DNA of 64,000 bases from Acanthamoeba sp. SK_2022b (taxonomy: Eukaryota > Discosea > Longamoebia > Acanthamoebidae): NCBI GenBank assembly GCA_027943245.1, contig JANDJZ010000062.1, positions 87,496-151,495 of the forward strand, given 5' to 3'. Under the pieces are notes generated by a model. That model was not told where the DNA came from. It saw nothing but the letters and a program-made list of their open reading frames with translations, and made no database searches. A program made the position numbers and the translations under genes. Below, piece after piece: positions 31,181 through 40,508 of this stretch. Position 1 is the first letter of the stretch; each line of letters opens with the position of its first letter.

Positions 31181-31978
31181 ATGATTTATATCATTGATAA
31201 AGATATTACATTTAACACTGAAAACGGTTCATTGAAGAGTATAAAGAAGGGACGGGAAGTTTTCTTATCCAGCGTTAATTCTAGAGTATTCAAATGTTTG
31301 CTTGAGCATGGCCACGAGGCGGTGAGCCGGGATACGCTGTTGCAGCAGGTGTGGACCGATCACGGCCTGAGCGCCTCTTCGGCGACGTTGAATCAATATA
31401 TCAGCCTGACGCGGCGGGCATTGACGTCTGTCGGTTTCAATGAACGCCTGATCGTTACCCTCTCTAAAAAGGGGTATAGACTCAATAGAATAATACCGAT
31501 CGACCGACTGCGGATTGATTTACCCGATCCCCCGCCGCTTGCCGATGCCCCGGTTCCCTTGGCTGCGCCGACCGCAACGTCAAAAAACACCCACCACTAT
31601 TTTTTTATTCTGCTGCGCAGCTTATCGATCGTCGTGCCATTATCTTTTCTGGCGCTGTGCTTTATCTATTACAAACATCATCGCGACAGTGAAAAGAAGC
31701 AGGTATTGTCTTACGTGGGGACGGTAAACGGCTGCCCGATCTACTATGCCGGCCATTTTTTGGAGAATCATCAGGACGACTATTTGCAGTTCTTGGTCAG
31801 GAAGGATCTTTATGGCCAGCGTTGCCGCCCCGGTGAGATTGTCATTACCAAGGTTAACCGTTCTCATAATGCCAATGAAGACAGCGGACGCCAGTTTATC
31901 GCCAAATGCACGAAGGACAGTGCGGCCGTTTTGCATAATTGTGAGAGCGAGTACATCCGGGCATGGAAAAAAAGTTAA
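31181..31978 (+). CDS. Membrane-anchored winged-helix regulator (MarT/ToxR-like)
   Basis: A 265-aa one-component membrane regulator. Residues 1-104 form an OmpR/ToxR-type winged helix (SRDTLLQQVWTDHGLSASSATLNQ ... TLSKKGYRL); a Pro-rich linker (114-130) leads to one membrane helix (about 140-164), and the remainder is periplasmic with four cysteines (185, 215, 243, 254) that could form two disulfides. ATG 31181 follows CAGG and starts the fold directly; a GTG 21 bp upstream is possible. It overlaps the next gene by 16 bp. Target genes are not known; the T2SS downstream is a candidate. Confidence 0.85.
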   Translation: MIYIIDKDITFNTENGSLKSIKKGREVFLSSVNSRVFKCLLEHGHEAVSRDTLLQQVWTDHGLSASSATLNQYISLTRRALTSVGFNERLIVTLSKKGYRLNRIIPIDRLRIDLPDPPPLADAPVPLAAPTATSKNTHHYFFILLRSLSIVVPLSFLALCFIYYKHHRDSEKKQVLSYVGTVNGCPIYYAGHFLENHQDDYLQFLVRKDLYGQRCRPGEIVITKVNRSHNANEDSGRQFIAKCTKDSAAVLHNCESEYIRAWKKS

Positions 31979-32457
31979 ATATTTTGTCAGCCACGCTGGT
32001 CGGCCTGTGCGTGTTGACTGGCAGCGTGGTGTATTCCCTGGTTCGCAGCCATCATGAGTTCGGTGATTTTTCCTGCGAAGCGAACGCCACGTTCAATTAT
32101 TTCAATTCGCTGGACGCGCAGGCGGCACACGATGACATCCAGCTGTCGCTAAAAATAAACTACATCTTTTTGTCGGGCGATAAGGGCGTGATGATCTTGT
32201 CGGGCCTGGCCAACGACGGTGAAGAGAAGTATTTCGTCAACCGACGGGTTAATTTCAGCTATGTCTCGCAAGGCAGTTTCTATCGTTTCCACTATGGTGA
32301 GGTGAATTATTCACCGCGCGATACCTTGCCGGAAGAGGTGTATACTTACTTTTTCAGCAATGAATCGACGTTTTATCATATTCGCAGCGTAGACAAGAAT
32401 ACGTTGATGTTCAGCAATGCCTACTCGCCGATGTTTTTATGTAATATCGAATCCTGA
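31963..32457 (+). CDS. FidL-like membrane protein, partner of the winged-helix regulator
   Basis: A 164-aa protein with one N-terminal membrane anchor (about 6-26) and a periplasmic beta-rich domain. The pattern FSCEANATF, then VNRRVNFSY, and the end MFLCNIES with Cys38 and Cys160 fits the FidL-like family, which occurs beside MarT-type regulators (Salmonella marT-fidL). The start overlaps the end of the regulator by 16 bp, indicating coupled translation. Likely role, by analogy with ToxS/TcpH, is to stabilise or gate the regulator; this is inference. Confidence 0.75.
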   Translation: MEKKLNILSATLVGLCVLTGSVVYSLVRSHHEFGDFSCEANATFNYFNSLDAQAAHDDIQLSLKINYIFLSGDKGVMILSGLANDGEEKYFVNRRVNFSYVSQGSFYRFHYGEVNYSPRDTLPEEVYTYFFSNESTFYHIRSVDKNTLMFSNAYSPMFLCNIES

Positions 32458-32860
32458 TTTTTATCTCGTTTTTTATGTGAGCTTAAGGTGTATTTCTGTT
32501 ACCCTTTACATCCTCGCCTCCTGCCTTTTTAGCACGCAACTAATAACATGGGTTATTATGCGTGAATGTCTATTTTCTTTATCATTAATCAAATTTAATG
32601 GTGGTTTAGCTATTTTATAAAACCTGCTATCGTCATGTTTTTAAATGATTTAATGAATCTAAGGTAATGTGATGTGACCATATTAATTTTATATTGTTTA
32701 TTTTAAAGAAATAAGTTGCATGAATGTTTTTCGCATGATTAATTGAGGCCGCTCTTGAAACGGCGAACCATTAATTTTCATTGAAAATGCATCTCGCCGC
32801 ATGCGTGCAAAGGTGATGGCACAGAGGGCCTTTGAACTTCATTAAACTGATAGGCGAGAG
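32458..32860. other. AT-rich intergenic region before the second winged-helix gene
   Basis: About 403 bp, much richer in A and T than the surroundings. An open frame at 32417-32620 overlaps the fidL-like gene and looks fortuitous. The T2SS operon promoter is expected here, and the AT richness would suit H-NS/Hha silencing, but no promoter was fixed. Confidence 0.45.
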
Positions 32861-33346
32861 ATGGACATACATAACATTGCCCTGAACGAGACTCTGTTGG
32901 AAAATGAGTTGGTAATATTAAACAACAATGAAAAAACGCTGTTGTTTAAAAAAGAGAATGTGCTCATTGAAATGACCGAATTACAGCGGCGCTTCATGCT
33001 GTGCCTGTTGAGCGGTATTTATAAGAAGAACGACATTATTCGCGCTGTCTGGTTTTGCAACCATGAGACCATCAGCGACAATAACTATTATCAGATGATA
33101 TTCCAATGCCGCTCTTTGCTCTCCCGCCACGGTATTCCTGGCGAGGTGATCAAGACCATTCCCCGATTTGGCGTGATGTTGAGCTTTCAAGCCTGCGAGC
33201 GTGCGGCCGCTAATTTGCAGGGGGAATGCCCGTCGTCATCGGTTAATAATCGCCGGCGAACGTGGCTGGACGCCGTGAATTATAAAGTGGCTCTGGTCAT
33301 CACGCTGCTGTTTTCCGTCGCGATGGTGGTCGGTATTTCCGCTTAG
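32861..33346 (+). CDS. Winged-helix protein with C-terminal membrane anchor
   Basis: A 161-aa protein. Residues about 10-110 form a winged-helix domain (MTELQRRFMLCLLSGIYKKNDIIRAVW ... IKTIPRFGVMLSF). After a short polar linker a single helix (about 141-160) ends the protein one residue later, so there is no periplasmic sensor. The start has a GCGAGAG site. It ends 30 bp before gspC on the same strand and looks like the first gene of the T2SS operon. It may act together with the MarT-like protein or the FidL-like partner. Function not established. Confidence 0.75.
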   Translation: MDIHNIALNETLLENELVILNNNEKTLLFKKENVLIEMTELQRRFMLCLLSGIYKKNDIIRAVWFCNHETISDNNYYQMIFQCRSLLSRHGIPGEVIKTIPRFGVMLSFQACERAAANLQGECPSSSVNNRRRTWLDAVNYKVALVITLLFSVAMVVGISA

Positions 33347-33376
33347 CGTTGGCGCCGTTGAATAACCGGGGGTGCC

Positions 33377-33880
33377 GTGAGCAAACGGTTGATAGATTTT
33401 TTTATGCTTCTTTTTTTTCTGACGAATCTGGCGTTCATGCTTCAGCTGGGATGGCGAATGATGGCCGGGGATGGCGCGCCCGTTGAGCCGAGCCGTGAAA
33501 ACGCGCCCGGGCCGGGGCGCCATATTGTCTTTCCTCAGGAAGAGGACATCGGAAAAATTAATGACGCGCACTGGTTTGGCCGCTATCAAGCGGCGAAAGA
33601 CGGCGAAAAGGCGCACGGGTATAAAGTCGGCGAATGGGCGATCGGTGCCGAGCTGCTGGCTAACGCACCGGAAGCCGCTGCGCTTGGCAAGATAGCGGGT
33701 TTGCTGTTCAGCGATAACGCCAAAAAAAGCCTGGTCATCGTCGAGCATGGCGGCAAGCAAACCGGTTATGGCGTTGGCGACCGTCTGGCCGGCAGCAATG
33801 CCGTCATCGTGCGGATAGTGAAAAATAAAATACTGCTCGATGAAAACGGCTATTACGCCACGCTGACGTTTAAAGAGTAG
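33377..33880 (+). CDS. gspC: Type II secretion protein GspC, short form
   Basis: Inner-membrane linker between the secretin and the assembly platform, 167 aa from GTG 33377. One membrane helix (about 8-27), a Pro-rich periplasmic spacer, and a homology region (about 55-167; KIAGLLFSDNAKKSLVIVEHGGKQTGYGVGDRL ... IVRIVKNKILLDENG). The protein stops right after this region. Most GspC proteins reach 270-310 aa with a PDZ or coiled-coil C-terminus, which is missing here. Confidence 0.85.
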   Translation: MSKRLIDFFMLLFFLTNLAFMLQLGWRMMAGDGAPVEPSRENAPGPGRHIVFPQEEDIGKINDAHWFGRYQAAKDGEKAHGYKVGEWAIGAELLANAPEAAALGKIAGLLFSDNAKKSLVIVEHGGKQTGYGVGDRLAGSNAVIVRIVKNKILLDENGYYATLTFKE

Positions 33881-33928
33881 CCGGCGCGCCGTTTCGGCGC
33901 GGGGTGTTTTATAGCATAAGGCGACATT

Positions 33929-35896
33929 GTGATTACGCATTTTATTTATCGTTCCGGCCCAGGCTGGAGCGCCGGCTTATGGCGCGCGTTAGCGGCGGTG
34001 GCCGTCATGATTGTGCTGGCTGGCGCGGCGCGCGCGGAGCAATTCTCCGCCAATTTCAAAGGCACGGACATTCAGGAATTTATCAATACGGTCAGTAAAA
34101 ACCTGGGCAAAACCATCATTATCGATCCGGCGGTGAAAGGTAAGGTCACGGTGCGCAGCTATGAACAGCTCGACGAGAAGCAGTATTACCAGTTCTTTCT
34201 CAACGTGCTGGATGTCTATGGCTATACGGTCATCGGCATGCCCAATAACGTCTTGAAGGTGATCGCCGCCAAAGAGGGAAAAAGAGCCGCGCTGGCACAA
34301 AACGGCGGCGAGGCGATCGCCGAAGGGGATGAAGTGGTGATGCGCGTGGTACCGCTGCGCAATATCGCGGCCAAAGACGTTTCGCCGATATTGCGCCAGC
34401 TCAACGACAGCATCGGCGTGGGCAGCGTGGCGCATTACGAGCAGGGAAACGCGTTGTTGATCACCGGCCGGGCCAGCGTGGTCAATGGCCTGCTCGAGCT
34501 CGTCAGGGAGATGGATCAGGACGATGGCAATCGGGTCGAAACTCTCGCGCTGAAGCATGCGGCGGCGCCGGAGATCGCGCGCATGGTGAACGAACTGTTT
34601 CGCGAAGAGGGCAAACGGCGCACGGCCGGCGCGAGCTCGCTGCGGCTGGTGGCGGATGAGCGGACCAACAGCGTGATGATCGCCGGGGATGATCGGAGCC
34701 GCGAACACGCCAAAGAACTGATTGACCAGCTGGATAACAAGAGCGTCACCCAGGGCAATACCCAGGTTATCCCTCTCAAATACGCCAAGGCGCAGAGCCT
34801 GGTCGAGGTGCTGACCGGCGTGAGTGCGGGCCTGCAAAATGAGAAGGAGAGCGCCGCCGCCAACGTGGCGCTGCTGAAAAATGTGGTGATCAAGGCCGAT
34901 GAGCAGACCAATGCGCTGATCATCACCGCCGCGCCGGATGTGATGCGCGATCTGGAGGCGGTGGTCGCCAAGCTCGATGTGCGCCGCGCGCAGGTGCTGG
35001 TCGAAGCGGTGATCGTCGAAGTGCAGGATGGGCAGGGGCTGAACATCGGCGTGCAGTGGGCCAACAAATACGGTGGTGGCACGCAGTTCGCCGGCCAGAT
35101 GCCCGGGGTGTCGGCGGGGTTCGAAAACGGCATGAGCGACGTGTTCGGCAAGGCCAACGGCCTGATGACCGGTTTCTACAGCGGTAACTGGGGTGTATTG
35201 CTGACCGCCATCGCCAGCAACAACCAAAATAATATCCTGGCCACGCCGAGCATCGTCACGCTGGATAACGCCGAGGCGGAATTCAGCGTCGGGCAGGATG
35301 TGCCGATCCTGACCGGTTCGCAAACCACCAATAGCGATAACGTCTTCAATACCGTGTCGCGCAAGACGGTGGGGATCAAACTCAAGGTCAAACCGCAGAT
35401 CAACCAGGGCCAGTCCGTGCTGATGCAGATCGAACAGGAGGTCTCCAGCGTTGCCGACAGCGCCGGCGCTACGCCGGATTCGCTGGGGGCGACCTTCAAT
35501 ATCCGCACGGTTAACAACACGGTGCTGGTGGACAGCGGCGAAACCGTAGTGGTGGGCGGCCTGTTGGACAAGTCCAACTCGGAGCTGGAGAGCAGCGTGC
35601 CGATCCTGGGCAAGATCCCGCTGGTGGGGGCGCTGTTTCGCTCGACCGCCACCAAAGCGAGCAAGCGTAATTTGATGCTGTTTATCCGCCCGACCATCAT
35701 TCGCAGCACCGAGGGATATGCCCGGCAGAGCCAACGCAAGTTAGGCAAGTTCGACGCCGAACAGCAGGACGATCGTGAGCTGAATGACGCACTGCGCGGC
35801 GAGATCGCCGGCGATAAGAAGGCGCTCGACAATCGGGCGTTTCTCGCCACCGTTGCAAGTATCGACGCGTTTTATTCGCGGGGAGCACGCCCGTGA
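33929..35896 (+). CDS. gspD: Type II secretion outer-membrane secretin GspD
   Basis: The 655-aa secretin that forms the outer-membrane channel. Signal peptide (about 1-36, cut after GAARA), N0 domain (from [31 protein letters not shown]), N1-N3 repeats, then the secretin domain (about 420-590) with the [12 protein letters not shown] and [16 protein letters not shown] motifs. The C-terminal S-domain, about 60 residues, should bind the pilotin GspS. The start is GTG 33929, the stop overlaps gspE by 4 bp. Confidence 0.95.
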   Translation: MITHFIYRSGPGWSAGLWRALAAVAVMIVLAGAARAEQFSANFKGTDIQEFINTVSKNLGKTIIIDPAVKGKVTVRSYEQLDEKQYYQFFLNVLDVYGYTVIGMPNNVLKVIAAKEGKRAALAQNGGEAIAEGDEVVMRVVPLRNIAAKDVSPILRQLNDSIGVGSVAHYEQGNALLITGRASVVNGLLELVREMDQDDGNRVETLALKHAAAPEIARMVNELFREEGKRRTAGASSLRLVADERTNSVMIAGDDRSREHAKELIDQLDNKSVTQGNTQVIPLKYAKAQSLVEVLTGVSAGLQNEKESAAANVALLKNVVIKADEQTNALIITAAPDVMRDLEAVVAKLDVRRAQVLVEAVIVEVQDGQGLNIGVQWANKYGGGTQFAGQMPGVSAGFENGMSDVFGKANGLMTGFYSGNWGVLLTAIASNNQNNILATPSIVTLDNAEAEFSVGQDVPILTGSQTTNSDNVFNTVSRKTVGIKLKVKPQINQGQSVLMQIEQEVSSVADSAGATPDSLGATFNIRTVNNTVLVDSGETVVVGGLLDKSNSELESSVPILGKIPLVGALFRSTATKASKRNLMLFIRPTIIRSTEGYARQSQRKLGKFDAEQQDDRELNDALRGEIAGDKKALDNRAFLATVASIDAFYSRGARP

Positions 35897-37389
35897 AGCC
35901 CCGTTCTGCGGGGCCGCTGCTGCCTTTTTCCTGGGCGCGCCAGCATGGCGTGCTGGCCGTTGACGGGCAGCACGGTATCCAGATTTATTGTCACCCTGAC
36001 ACAAGCCACGCCGCATTGATGGAGGCCTACCGCTGCCTGCCCGGCGAGCCGGCGCTGGCCCGGCTGGAGGCGGAGGCTTTTGATCAACGGCTGGTGGCGC
36101 ACTACCAGCAGGAAAGCGGCCAGGCGCAGAAAATGATCGACGACCTGGGCGGCGAACTGGATTTTTACGCGCTGGCCGAGGAGCTGCCGCAGCAGCAAGA
36201 TCTGTTGGACGAACAGGACGATGCGCCGATTATCCGCCTGATCAACGCCTTGCTGAGCGAGGCGATCAAAGAACGCGCCTCCGATATCCACATCGAAACC
36301 TACGAGAGCGAGCTGGTGATCCGCTTTCGCATCGACGGCGCGCTGCGGCGGATTTTGGCGCCGCAGCGCAAGCTGGCGGCGCTGCTGGTGTCGCGCATCA
36401 AGGTGATGTCGAAGCTGGATATCGCCGAGAAGCGCGTGCCGCAGGATGGGCGCATGGCGCTGAAGGTCGGCGGGCGGGCGATTGACGTGCGGGTGTCGGT
36501 GATGCCGGCTAGCCACGGCGAACGCGTGGTCATGCGCCTGTTGGACAAACAGGGCGTGCGGCTCGAACTGCCCAGCCTGGGCATGGCGCCGGCGCACCAG
36601 CAGGCGTTGCTGCGCCTGATCCGCCAGCCGCACGGCATCATTTTGGTCACCGGGCCGACCGGCTCCGGCAAGAGCACCACGCTCTATACCCTGCTGAGCC
36701 AGATCAACGATGAACAGCGCAACATCATGACGATCGAAGATCCCGTCGAGTATGAGTTGGCCGGCATTGCGCAGACGCAGGTGAATCCCAAGGTGGACAT
36801 GACCTTCGCGCGCGGGCTGCGCGCGCTGCTGCGTCAGGATCCCGACGTGGTGCTGATCGGTGAGATCCGCGACGGCGAAACGGCGCAGATCGCGGTGCAG
36901 GCCTCATTGACCGGGCATTTGGTGCTGTCGACCCTGCATACCAACACGGCGATCGGCGCCGTGACCCGGCTGCGGGACATGGGGGTCGAACCGTTTCTGC
37001 TTTCGAGTTCGCTCAGCGGCGTGTTGGCGCAGCGCCTGGTGCGCCGGCTGTGCCCGCAGTGCCGCGAGCCTTATGCGTTGTCTGACGCGCAGCGGCGCCT
37101 GCTGGGGCTGCCACCGACGCCGGCGGTGACCTGCTGGCGCCCGTTGGGGTGCGAGGCCTGCGGCGGGCAGGGATATCACGGCCGAATCGGCTTGCACGAA
37201 CTGTTGGTACTGGATGAACCGATGCGCATGGCGATCCATCGCGGTGACGGCGAGCTGGACATCGCGAAACTGGCCGCCGAACGCTATCTGCCGCTGCGCC
37301 AGGATGGGATCGCCAAAATGCGCGCCGGGGAGACCAGCCTGGAGGAAGTGCTGCGAGTGACGCGCGAAGGGGACGGCGATGAGGTTTGA
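35893..37389 (+). CDS. gspE: Type II secretion ATPase GspE
   Basis: Cytoplasmic hexameric ATPase that powers pseudopilus assembly, 498 aa from GTG 35893. N1E/N2E region (about 1-120), Walker [10 protein letters not shown] (254-262), Asp box [10 protein letters not shown], Walker [13 protein letters not shown], His box [11 protein letters not shown], and the zinc-binding tetracysteine (Cys387, 390, 420, 423). All catalytic motifs are intact. It overlaps gspD by 4 bp and gspF by 11 bp. Confidence 0.96.
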   Translation: MKPRSAGPLLPFSWARQHGVLAVDGQHGIQIYCHPDTSHAALMEAYRCLPGEPALARLEAEAFDQRLVAHYQQESGQAQKMIDDLGGELDFYALAEELPQQQDLLDEQDDAPIIRLINALLSEAIKERASDIHIETYESELVIRFRIDGALRRILAPQRKLAALLVSRIKVMSKLDIAEKRVPQDGRMALKVGGRAIDVRVSVMPASHGERVVMRLLDKQGVRLELPSLGMAPAHQQALLRLIRQPHGIILVTGPTGSGKSTTLYTLLSQINDEQRNIMTIEDPVEYELAGIAQTQVNPKVDMTFARGLRALLRQDPDVVLIGEIRDGETAQIAVQASLTGHLVLSTLHTNTAIGAVTRLRDMGVEPFLLSSSLSGVLAQRLVRRLCPQCREPYALSDAQRRLLGLPPTPAVTCWRPLGCEACGGQGYHGRIGLHELLVLDEPMRMAIHRGDGELDIAKLAAERYLPLRQDGIAKMRAGETSLEEVLRVTREGDGDEV

Positions 37390-38590
37390 TTATCGCGCCT
37401 GCGATCGTGAGGGGCGCGCCCAGCGCGGCGTGTTGGAGGCGGATTCTCTGCGCCACGCCCGCGATCGCCTGCGTGAAAAGGGGTGGCAGGTGCTGGCGGT
37501 GCAAGCGCGCAGGCGGCCCGCTTTCGCCGGCATGTTTGCCGGCCGCTGGATGAGCGGCGTGAGCAGCGGCGATGTGGCGCTGTTGACCCGGCAGCTGGCG
37601 ACGCTGCTGTCCGCTGCGCTGCCGCTGGAGGAAGCGCTAATGGCGGTGGCGCGGCAAACGGAGAAAAAAGGTCTGCAGGCGGCGTTGGCTCAGGTGCGGC
37701 AGCGCATTCTGGAGGGCTTTCCGCTGGCGCAGGCGCTGGGTCAGCATCCGCAGATTTTTGACCGCCTCTATTGCGCCATGGTGGCCGCCGGTGAGATTTC
37801 CGGCCATCTGGCGCCGGTGCTGGAACGGCTGGCCGACTACGTCGAACAGCGCCAGCAAATGAAGAACAAAATCGTGCAGGCGCTGGTGTACCCGATGGTG
37901 CTGACGACGGTGGCAATCGGCGTGGTGGCGATCCTGTTGACGGCGGTGGTGCCGAAGGTGATCGAACAGTTTGTGCATATGAAGCAGACCTTGCCGCTGT
38001 CGACCCGGATGCTGCTCGGCGCCAGCGACGGGCTGCGTCGATGGGGGGCGTTGGCGCTGATATCGGTGCTGACGGGCCTTGGCGCGTTCCGCTATCGCCT
38101 GCGGGATCCGGCGCGGCGCGTGCGCTGGCATGCGTTCATCCTGCGGTTGCCGGTGGTCGGCAAGCTGTCGCTGGCGGTGAACACGGCGCGCTACGCCAAA
38201 ACGCTGAGCATTTTGAACGCCAGCGCGGTGCCGTTGCTGGAGGCGATGCGCATCAGCGCCGGCGTGTTGGGCAACGATGCCGCCCGCGAACGGCTGCTGG
38301 CGGCGATGGAGCGGGTGCGGGAGGGCGAAGGATTGTCGCCGTCGCTTGAGGGCACCGCGCTGTTCTCGCCGATGATGCGGCACATGATCATGTCCGGCGA
38401 GCGCAGCGGTGAGCTGGACATGATGCTCGAACGGGCGGCGACGATGCAGCAGGAGGCCTTCGGCCGGCAAGTCACGCTGGCGCTGGGGCTGTTTGAGCCT
38501 TTATTGGTGATCGCGATGGCCGGTTCGGTGCTGTTTATCATTTTGGCCATCCTGCAGCCGATATTGCAGCTCAATAATATGGTCGGCTAA
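37379..38590 (+). CDS. gspF: Type II secretion inner-membrane platform protein GspF
   Basis: The polytopic platform protein, 403 aa. Two T2SSF domains with the repeated pattern [19 protein letters not shown] (about 64-90) and the corresponding C-terminal segment [17 protein letters not shown], with three membrane helices (about 170, 220 and 375). It couples GspE to the pseudopilus. It overlaps gspE by 11 bp. Confidence 0.95.
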   Translation: MRFDYRACDREGRAQRGVLEADSLRHARDRLREKGWQVLAVQARRRPAFAGMFAGRWMSGVSSGDVALLTRQLATLLSAALPLEEALMAVARQTEKKGLQAALAQVRQRILEGFPLAQALGQHPQIFDRLYCAMVAAGEISGHLAPVLERLADYVEQRQQMKNKIVQALVYPMVLTTVAIGVVAILLTAVVPKVIEQFVHMKQTLPLSTRMLLGASDGLRRWGALALISVLTGLGAFRYRLRDPARRVRWHAFILRLPVVGKLSLAVNTARYAKTLSILNASAVPLLEAMRISAGVLGNDAARERLLAAMERVREGEGLSPSLEGTALFSPMMRHMIMSGERSGELDMMLERAATMQQEAFGRQVTLALGLFEPLLVIAMAGSVLFIILAILQPILQLNNMVG

Positions 38591-38613
38591 TCATGCCGTT
38601 AATGGAGAGTAAA

Positions 38614-39066
38614 GTGAGTCATATCAGCAAGATGCGCAGGTCACGGCAGCGAGGGTTTACGCTGCTGGAAATCATGGTGGTGATCGTCATTCTGGGGCTG
38701 TTGGCCAGCCTGACCATTCCAAGCCTGATGGGAAACAAGGAGAAGGCCGATCGGCAAAAGGCCGCCAGCGATATCGTCGCGTTGGAGAACGCGTTGGATA
38801 TGTACAAGCTGGACAACGGGCGTTATCCCAGCGCGGAACAGGGGCTGGCGGCGCTGGTGACCCGGCCGGCGCTGGCGCCGATCCCGAGAAATTATCCCGA
38901 AGACGGTTATATCCGCCGGTTGCCGCAAGATCCCTGGGGGCAGGAGTATCGTCTGCGTAATCCGGGGCGTCACGGCAAGCTGGACGTGTTTTCTCTGGGG
39001 CCGGACGGCATCGCCGACACCGATGACGATATCGGCAACTGGGTGGCCGACGCCGACGCGCCATGA
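38614..39066 (+). CDS. gspG: Major pseudopilin GspG
   Basis: Major pseudopilin. The prepilin peptidase site is G14/F15 (RQRG then FTLLEIMVVIVILGLLASL), with Glu5 of the mature protein present. The C-terminal half has the conserved calcium-binding segment and PQDPWGQEYRLRNPG. GTG 38614 is chosen (150 aa) because GGAG lies 6 bp upstream; an ATG 21 bp earlier would give 157 aa with an unusually long leader. It overlaps gspH by 4 bp. Confidence 0.93.
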   Translation: MSHISKMRRSRQRGFTLLEIMVVIVILGLLASLTIPSLMGNKEKADRQKAASDIVALENALDMYKLDNGRYPSAEQGLAALVTRPALAPIPRNYPEDGYIRRLPQDPWGQEYRLRNPGRHGKLDVFSLGPDGIADTDDDIGNWVADADAP

Positions 39067-39641
39067 GGCGCATACGCGGCTTTACGCTGCTGGAGATCAT
39101 GCTGGTATTGCTGCTGCTGGGGGTGACCAGCGGCCTGGTGATGCTGAGTTTTCCGGCGGATGAGAAAGCGTTGGCACGGCAGGGGGAGCGGCTGAACCAT
39201 TGGTTGAATGCCCTCGCCGAGCGGGCCGAGCGCGAAGGGGTGAGTTATGGCGTGGCGTTCGGCAGCGGCGGTTGGCGCAGCGTTGCCGCTGCGGGGCAGG
39301 CGAGCCGGGAGGCATACGCCCTGCCGGACGGCATCGCGCTGTGGCTGAGCGTTGAAGGGCAAACCGTCGCGCTCGATGACGCGGCGGCGCGGCCGCCGCA
39401 GGTGTGGCTGTATCCGGGGGGCGAAACCACGGCGTTCAGCGTAGTGCTGTCGCAAGGGCGGTGCCTGTGGCGATTGCAGGCGCCCGGTTACTTCGTATTT
39501 GAAACGACGGACATTCGTTGCGATGACGCGGAAAATGAGACGCCAGCAGGGCATGACGCTGCTGGAAGTGATGGTGGCCTTGATGATCTTCGCCATCGGT
39601 TGCCTGGCGCTGATCAACAGCACCGGCGGCCAGGTGCGTAG
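39063..39641 (+). CDS. gspH: Minor pseudopilin GspH
   Basis: Minor pseudopilin of 192 aa with the short leader MRRIRG before FTLLEIMLVLLLLG, Glu5 present. The middle (about 40-150) is the GspH beta domain (CLWRLQAPGYF near its end). The last 39 residues are read from DNA that also encodes the start of gspI in another frame, giving a polar tail without family likeness. The 119-bp overlap is large for this operon. Confidence 0.88.
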   Translation: MRRIRGFTLLEIMLVLLLLGVTSGLVMLSFPADEKALARQGERLNHWLNALAERAEREGVSYGVAFGSGGWRSVAAAGQASREAYALPDGIALWLSVEGQTVALDDAAARPPQVWLYPGGETTAFSVVLSQGRCLWRLQAPGYFVFETTDIRCDDAENETPAGHDAAGSDGGLDDLRHRLPGADQQHRRPGA

Positions 39642-39900
39642 CCTGAGCGAGATCGAAGCCAAGACCGTTGCGCTGTGGGTAGCGGACAACCAGCTGATGC
39701 TGCTGCAGCTCGATCCGCAGCCGCCGACGCTGGCCTGGCATTCGGGCACTACGGTGATGGCCGGTGAGACCTGGCACTGGCGTTATCGTGGGCAGGAGAC
39801 CAGCGACGCCGGAATGCGGGCGATCGCGATCGAAGTCAGGCGCGATCCGCAGGATCGCAACGTGCTGGCGGAGTTACAGGCTTACCGGGGGTTGCCATGA
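39523..39900 (+). CDS. gspI: Minor pseudopilin GspI
   Basis: Minor pseudopilin of 125 aa, with cleavage at RRQQG before MTLLEVMVALMIFAIGCLALI and Glu5 present. It starts at ATG 39523, or 39535 (four codons later); an upstream TTG at 39499 is less likely. The C-terminal part has the GspI pattern WVADNQLMLLQL and WHWRYRGQET. It forms the tip complex with GspJ and GspK. It overlaps gspH by 119 bp and gspJ by 4 bp. Confidence 0.9.
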   Translation: MTRKMRRQQGMTLLEVMVALMIFAIGCLALINSTGGQVRSLSEIEAKTVALWVADNQLMLLQLDPQPPTLAWHSGTTVMAGETWHWRYRGQETSDAGMRAIAIEVRRDPQDRNVLAELQAYRGLP

Positions 39901-40508
39901 AGCGCGCTTTGCAACGCGGCTTTACGCTGGTGGAAATGCTGCTGGCCATCGCCCTGTTCGCCATGCTGTCGCTCACCGCCCTGGCGGTCTTCAGGGGCGT
40001 GCTGAAAAACGACGAAATTACCCAGCGCAAATCGACGCAGCTGACCCAGCTGCAACGGGCGCTGGCGATCGTCGAGCGCGATTTTGCTCATGCGCAGGCG
40101 CGTGCGCCGATCGGTGATAAACGCAGGCCGGCGGCGCCGGAATTCGCGGTGCTGCAGACGGCGGAGGGGGAAGACGTGGATTTTCAGCTGTTGCTGATCC
40201 GAAGCGGCTGGTCGAATCCGCAGGCCCGGCTGCCGCGTGCCACGCAGGAGCGGGTGGCCTATCGCCACCGGCAGGGGCGCCTGGAGCGCCTCAGTTACCC
40301 GAATTTGAGCAGCCCGCAGGCGACGGCGCGCAGCGTGCTGTTGCTGCCGGAGGTGACGCGGTTCCGCCTGCGTTTTTACCGGCAAGGCGAATGGTTGACG
40401 GCCTGGCGCGCCGGCGGGCTGCTGCCGCAGGCGGTGGAGATCACCGTCGAGACCCCCGCGTTGGGGGAAATACGGCGCATCATCGCGCTGCCCTCGGCGA
40501 GGCCATGA
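39897..40508 (+). CDS. gspJ: Minor pseudopilin GspJ
   Basis: Minor pseudopilin of 203 aa, leader MKRALQRG before FTLVEMLLAIALFAMLSLTAL, Glu5 present. The beta domain includes AIVERDFAHAQARAP and the conserved stretch RLERLSYPNL. It belongs to the pseudopilus tip with GspI and GspK. It overlaps gspI and gspK by 4 bp each. Confidence 0.93.
   Translation: MKRALQRGFTLVEMLLAIALFAMLSLTALAVFRGVLKNDEITQRKSTQLTQLQRALAIVERDFAHAQARAPIGDKRRPAAPEFAVLQTAEGEDVDFQLLLIRSGWSNPQARLPRATQERVAYRHRQGRLERLSYPNLSSPQATARSVLLLPEVTRFRLRFYRQGEWLTAWRAGGLLPQAVEITVETPALGEIRRIIALPSARP

Noticed and set aside
32417..32620. A 67-codon frame at the end of the FidL-like gene
   Set aside because: It overlaps the gene end, has no ribosome-binding site and no recognisable features; AT-rich DNA alone explains it.
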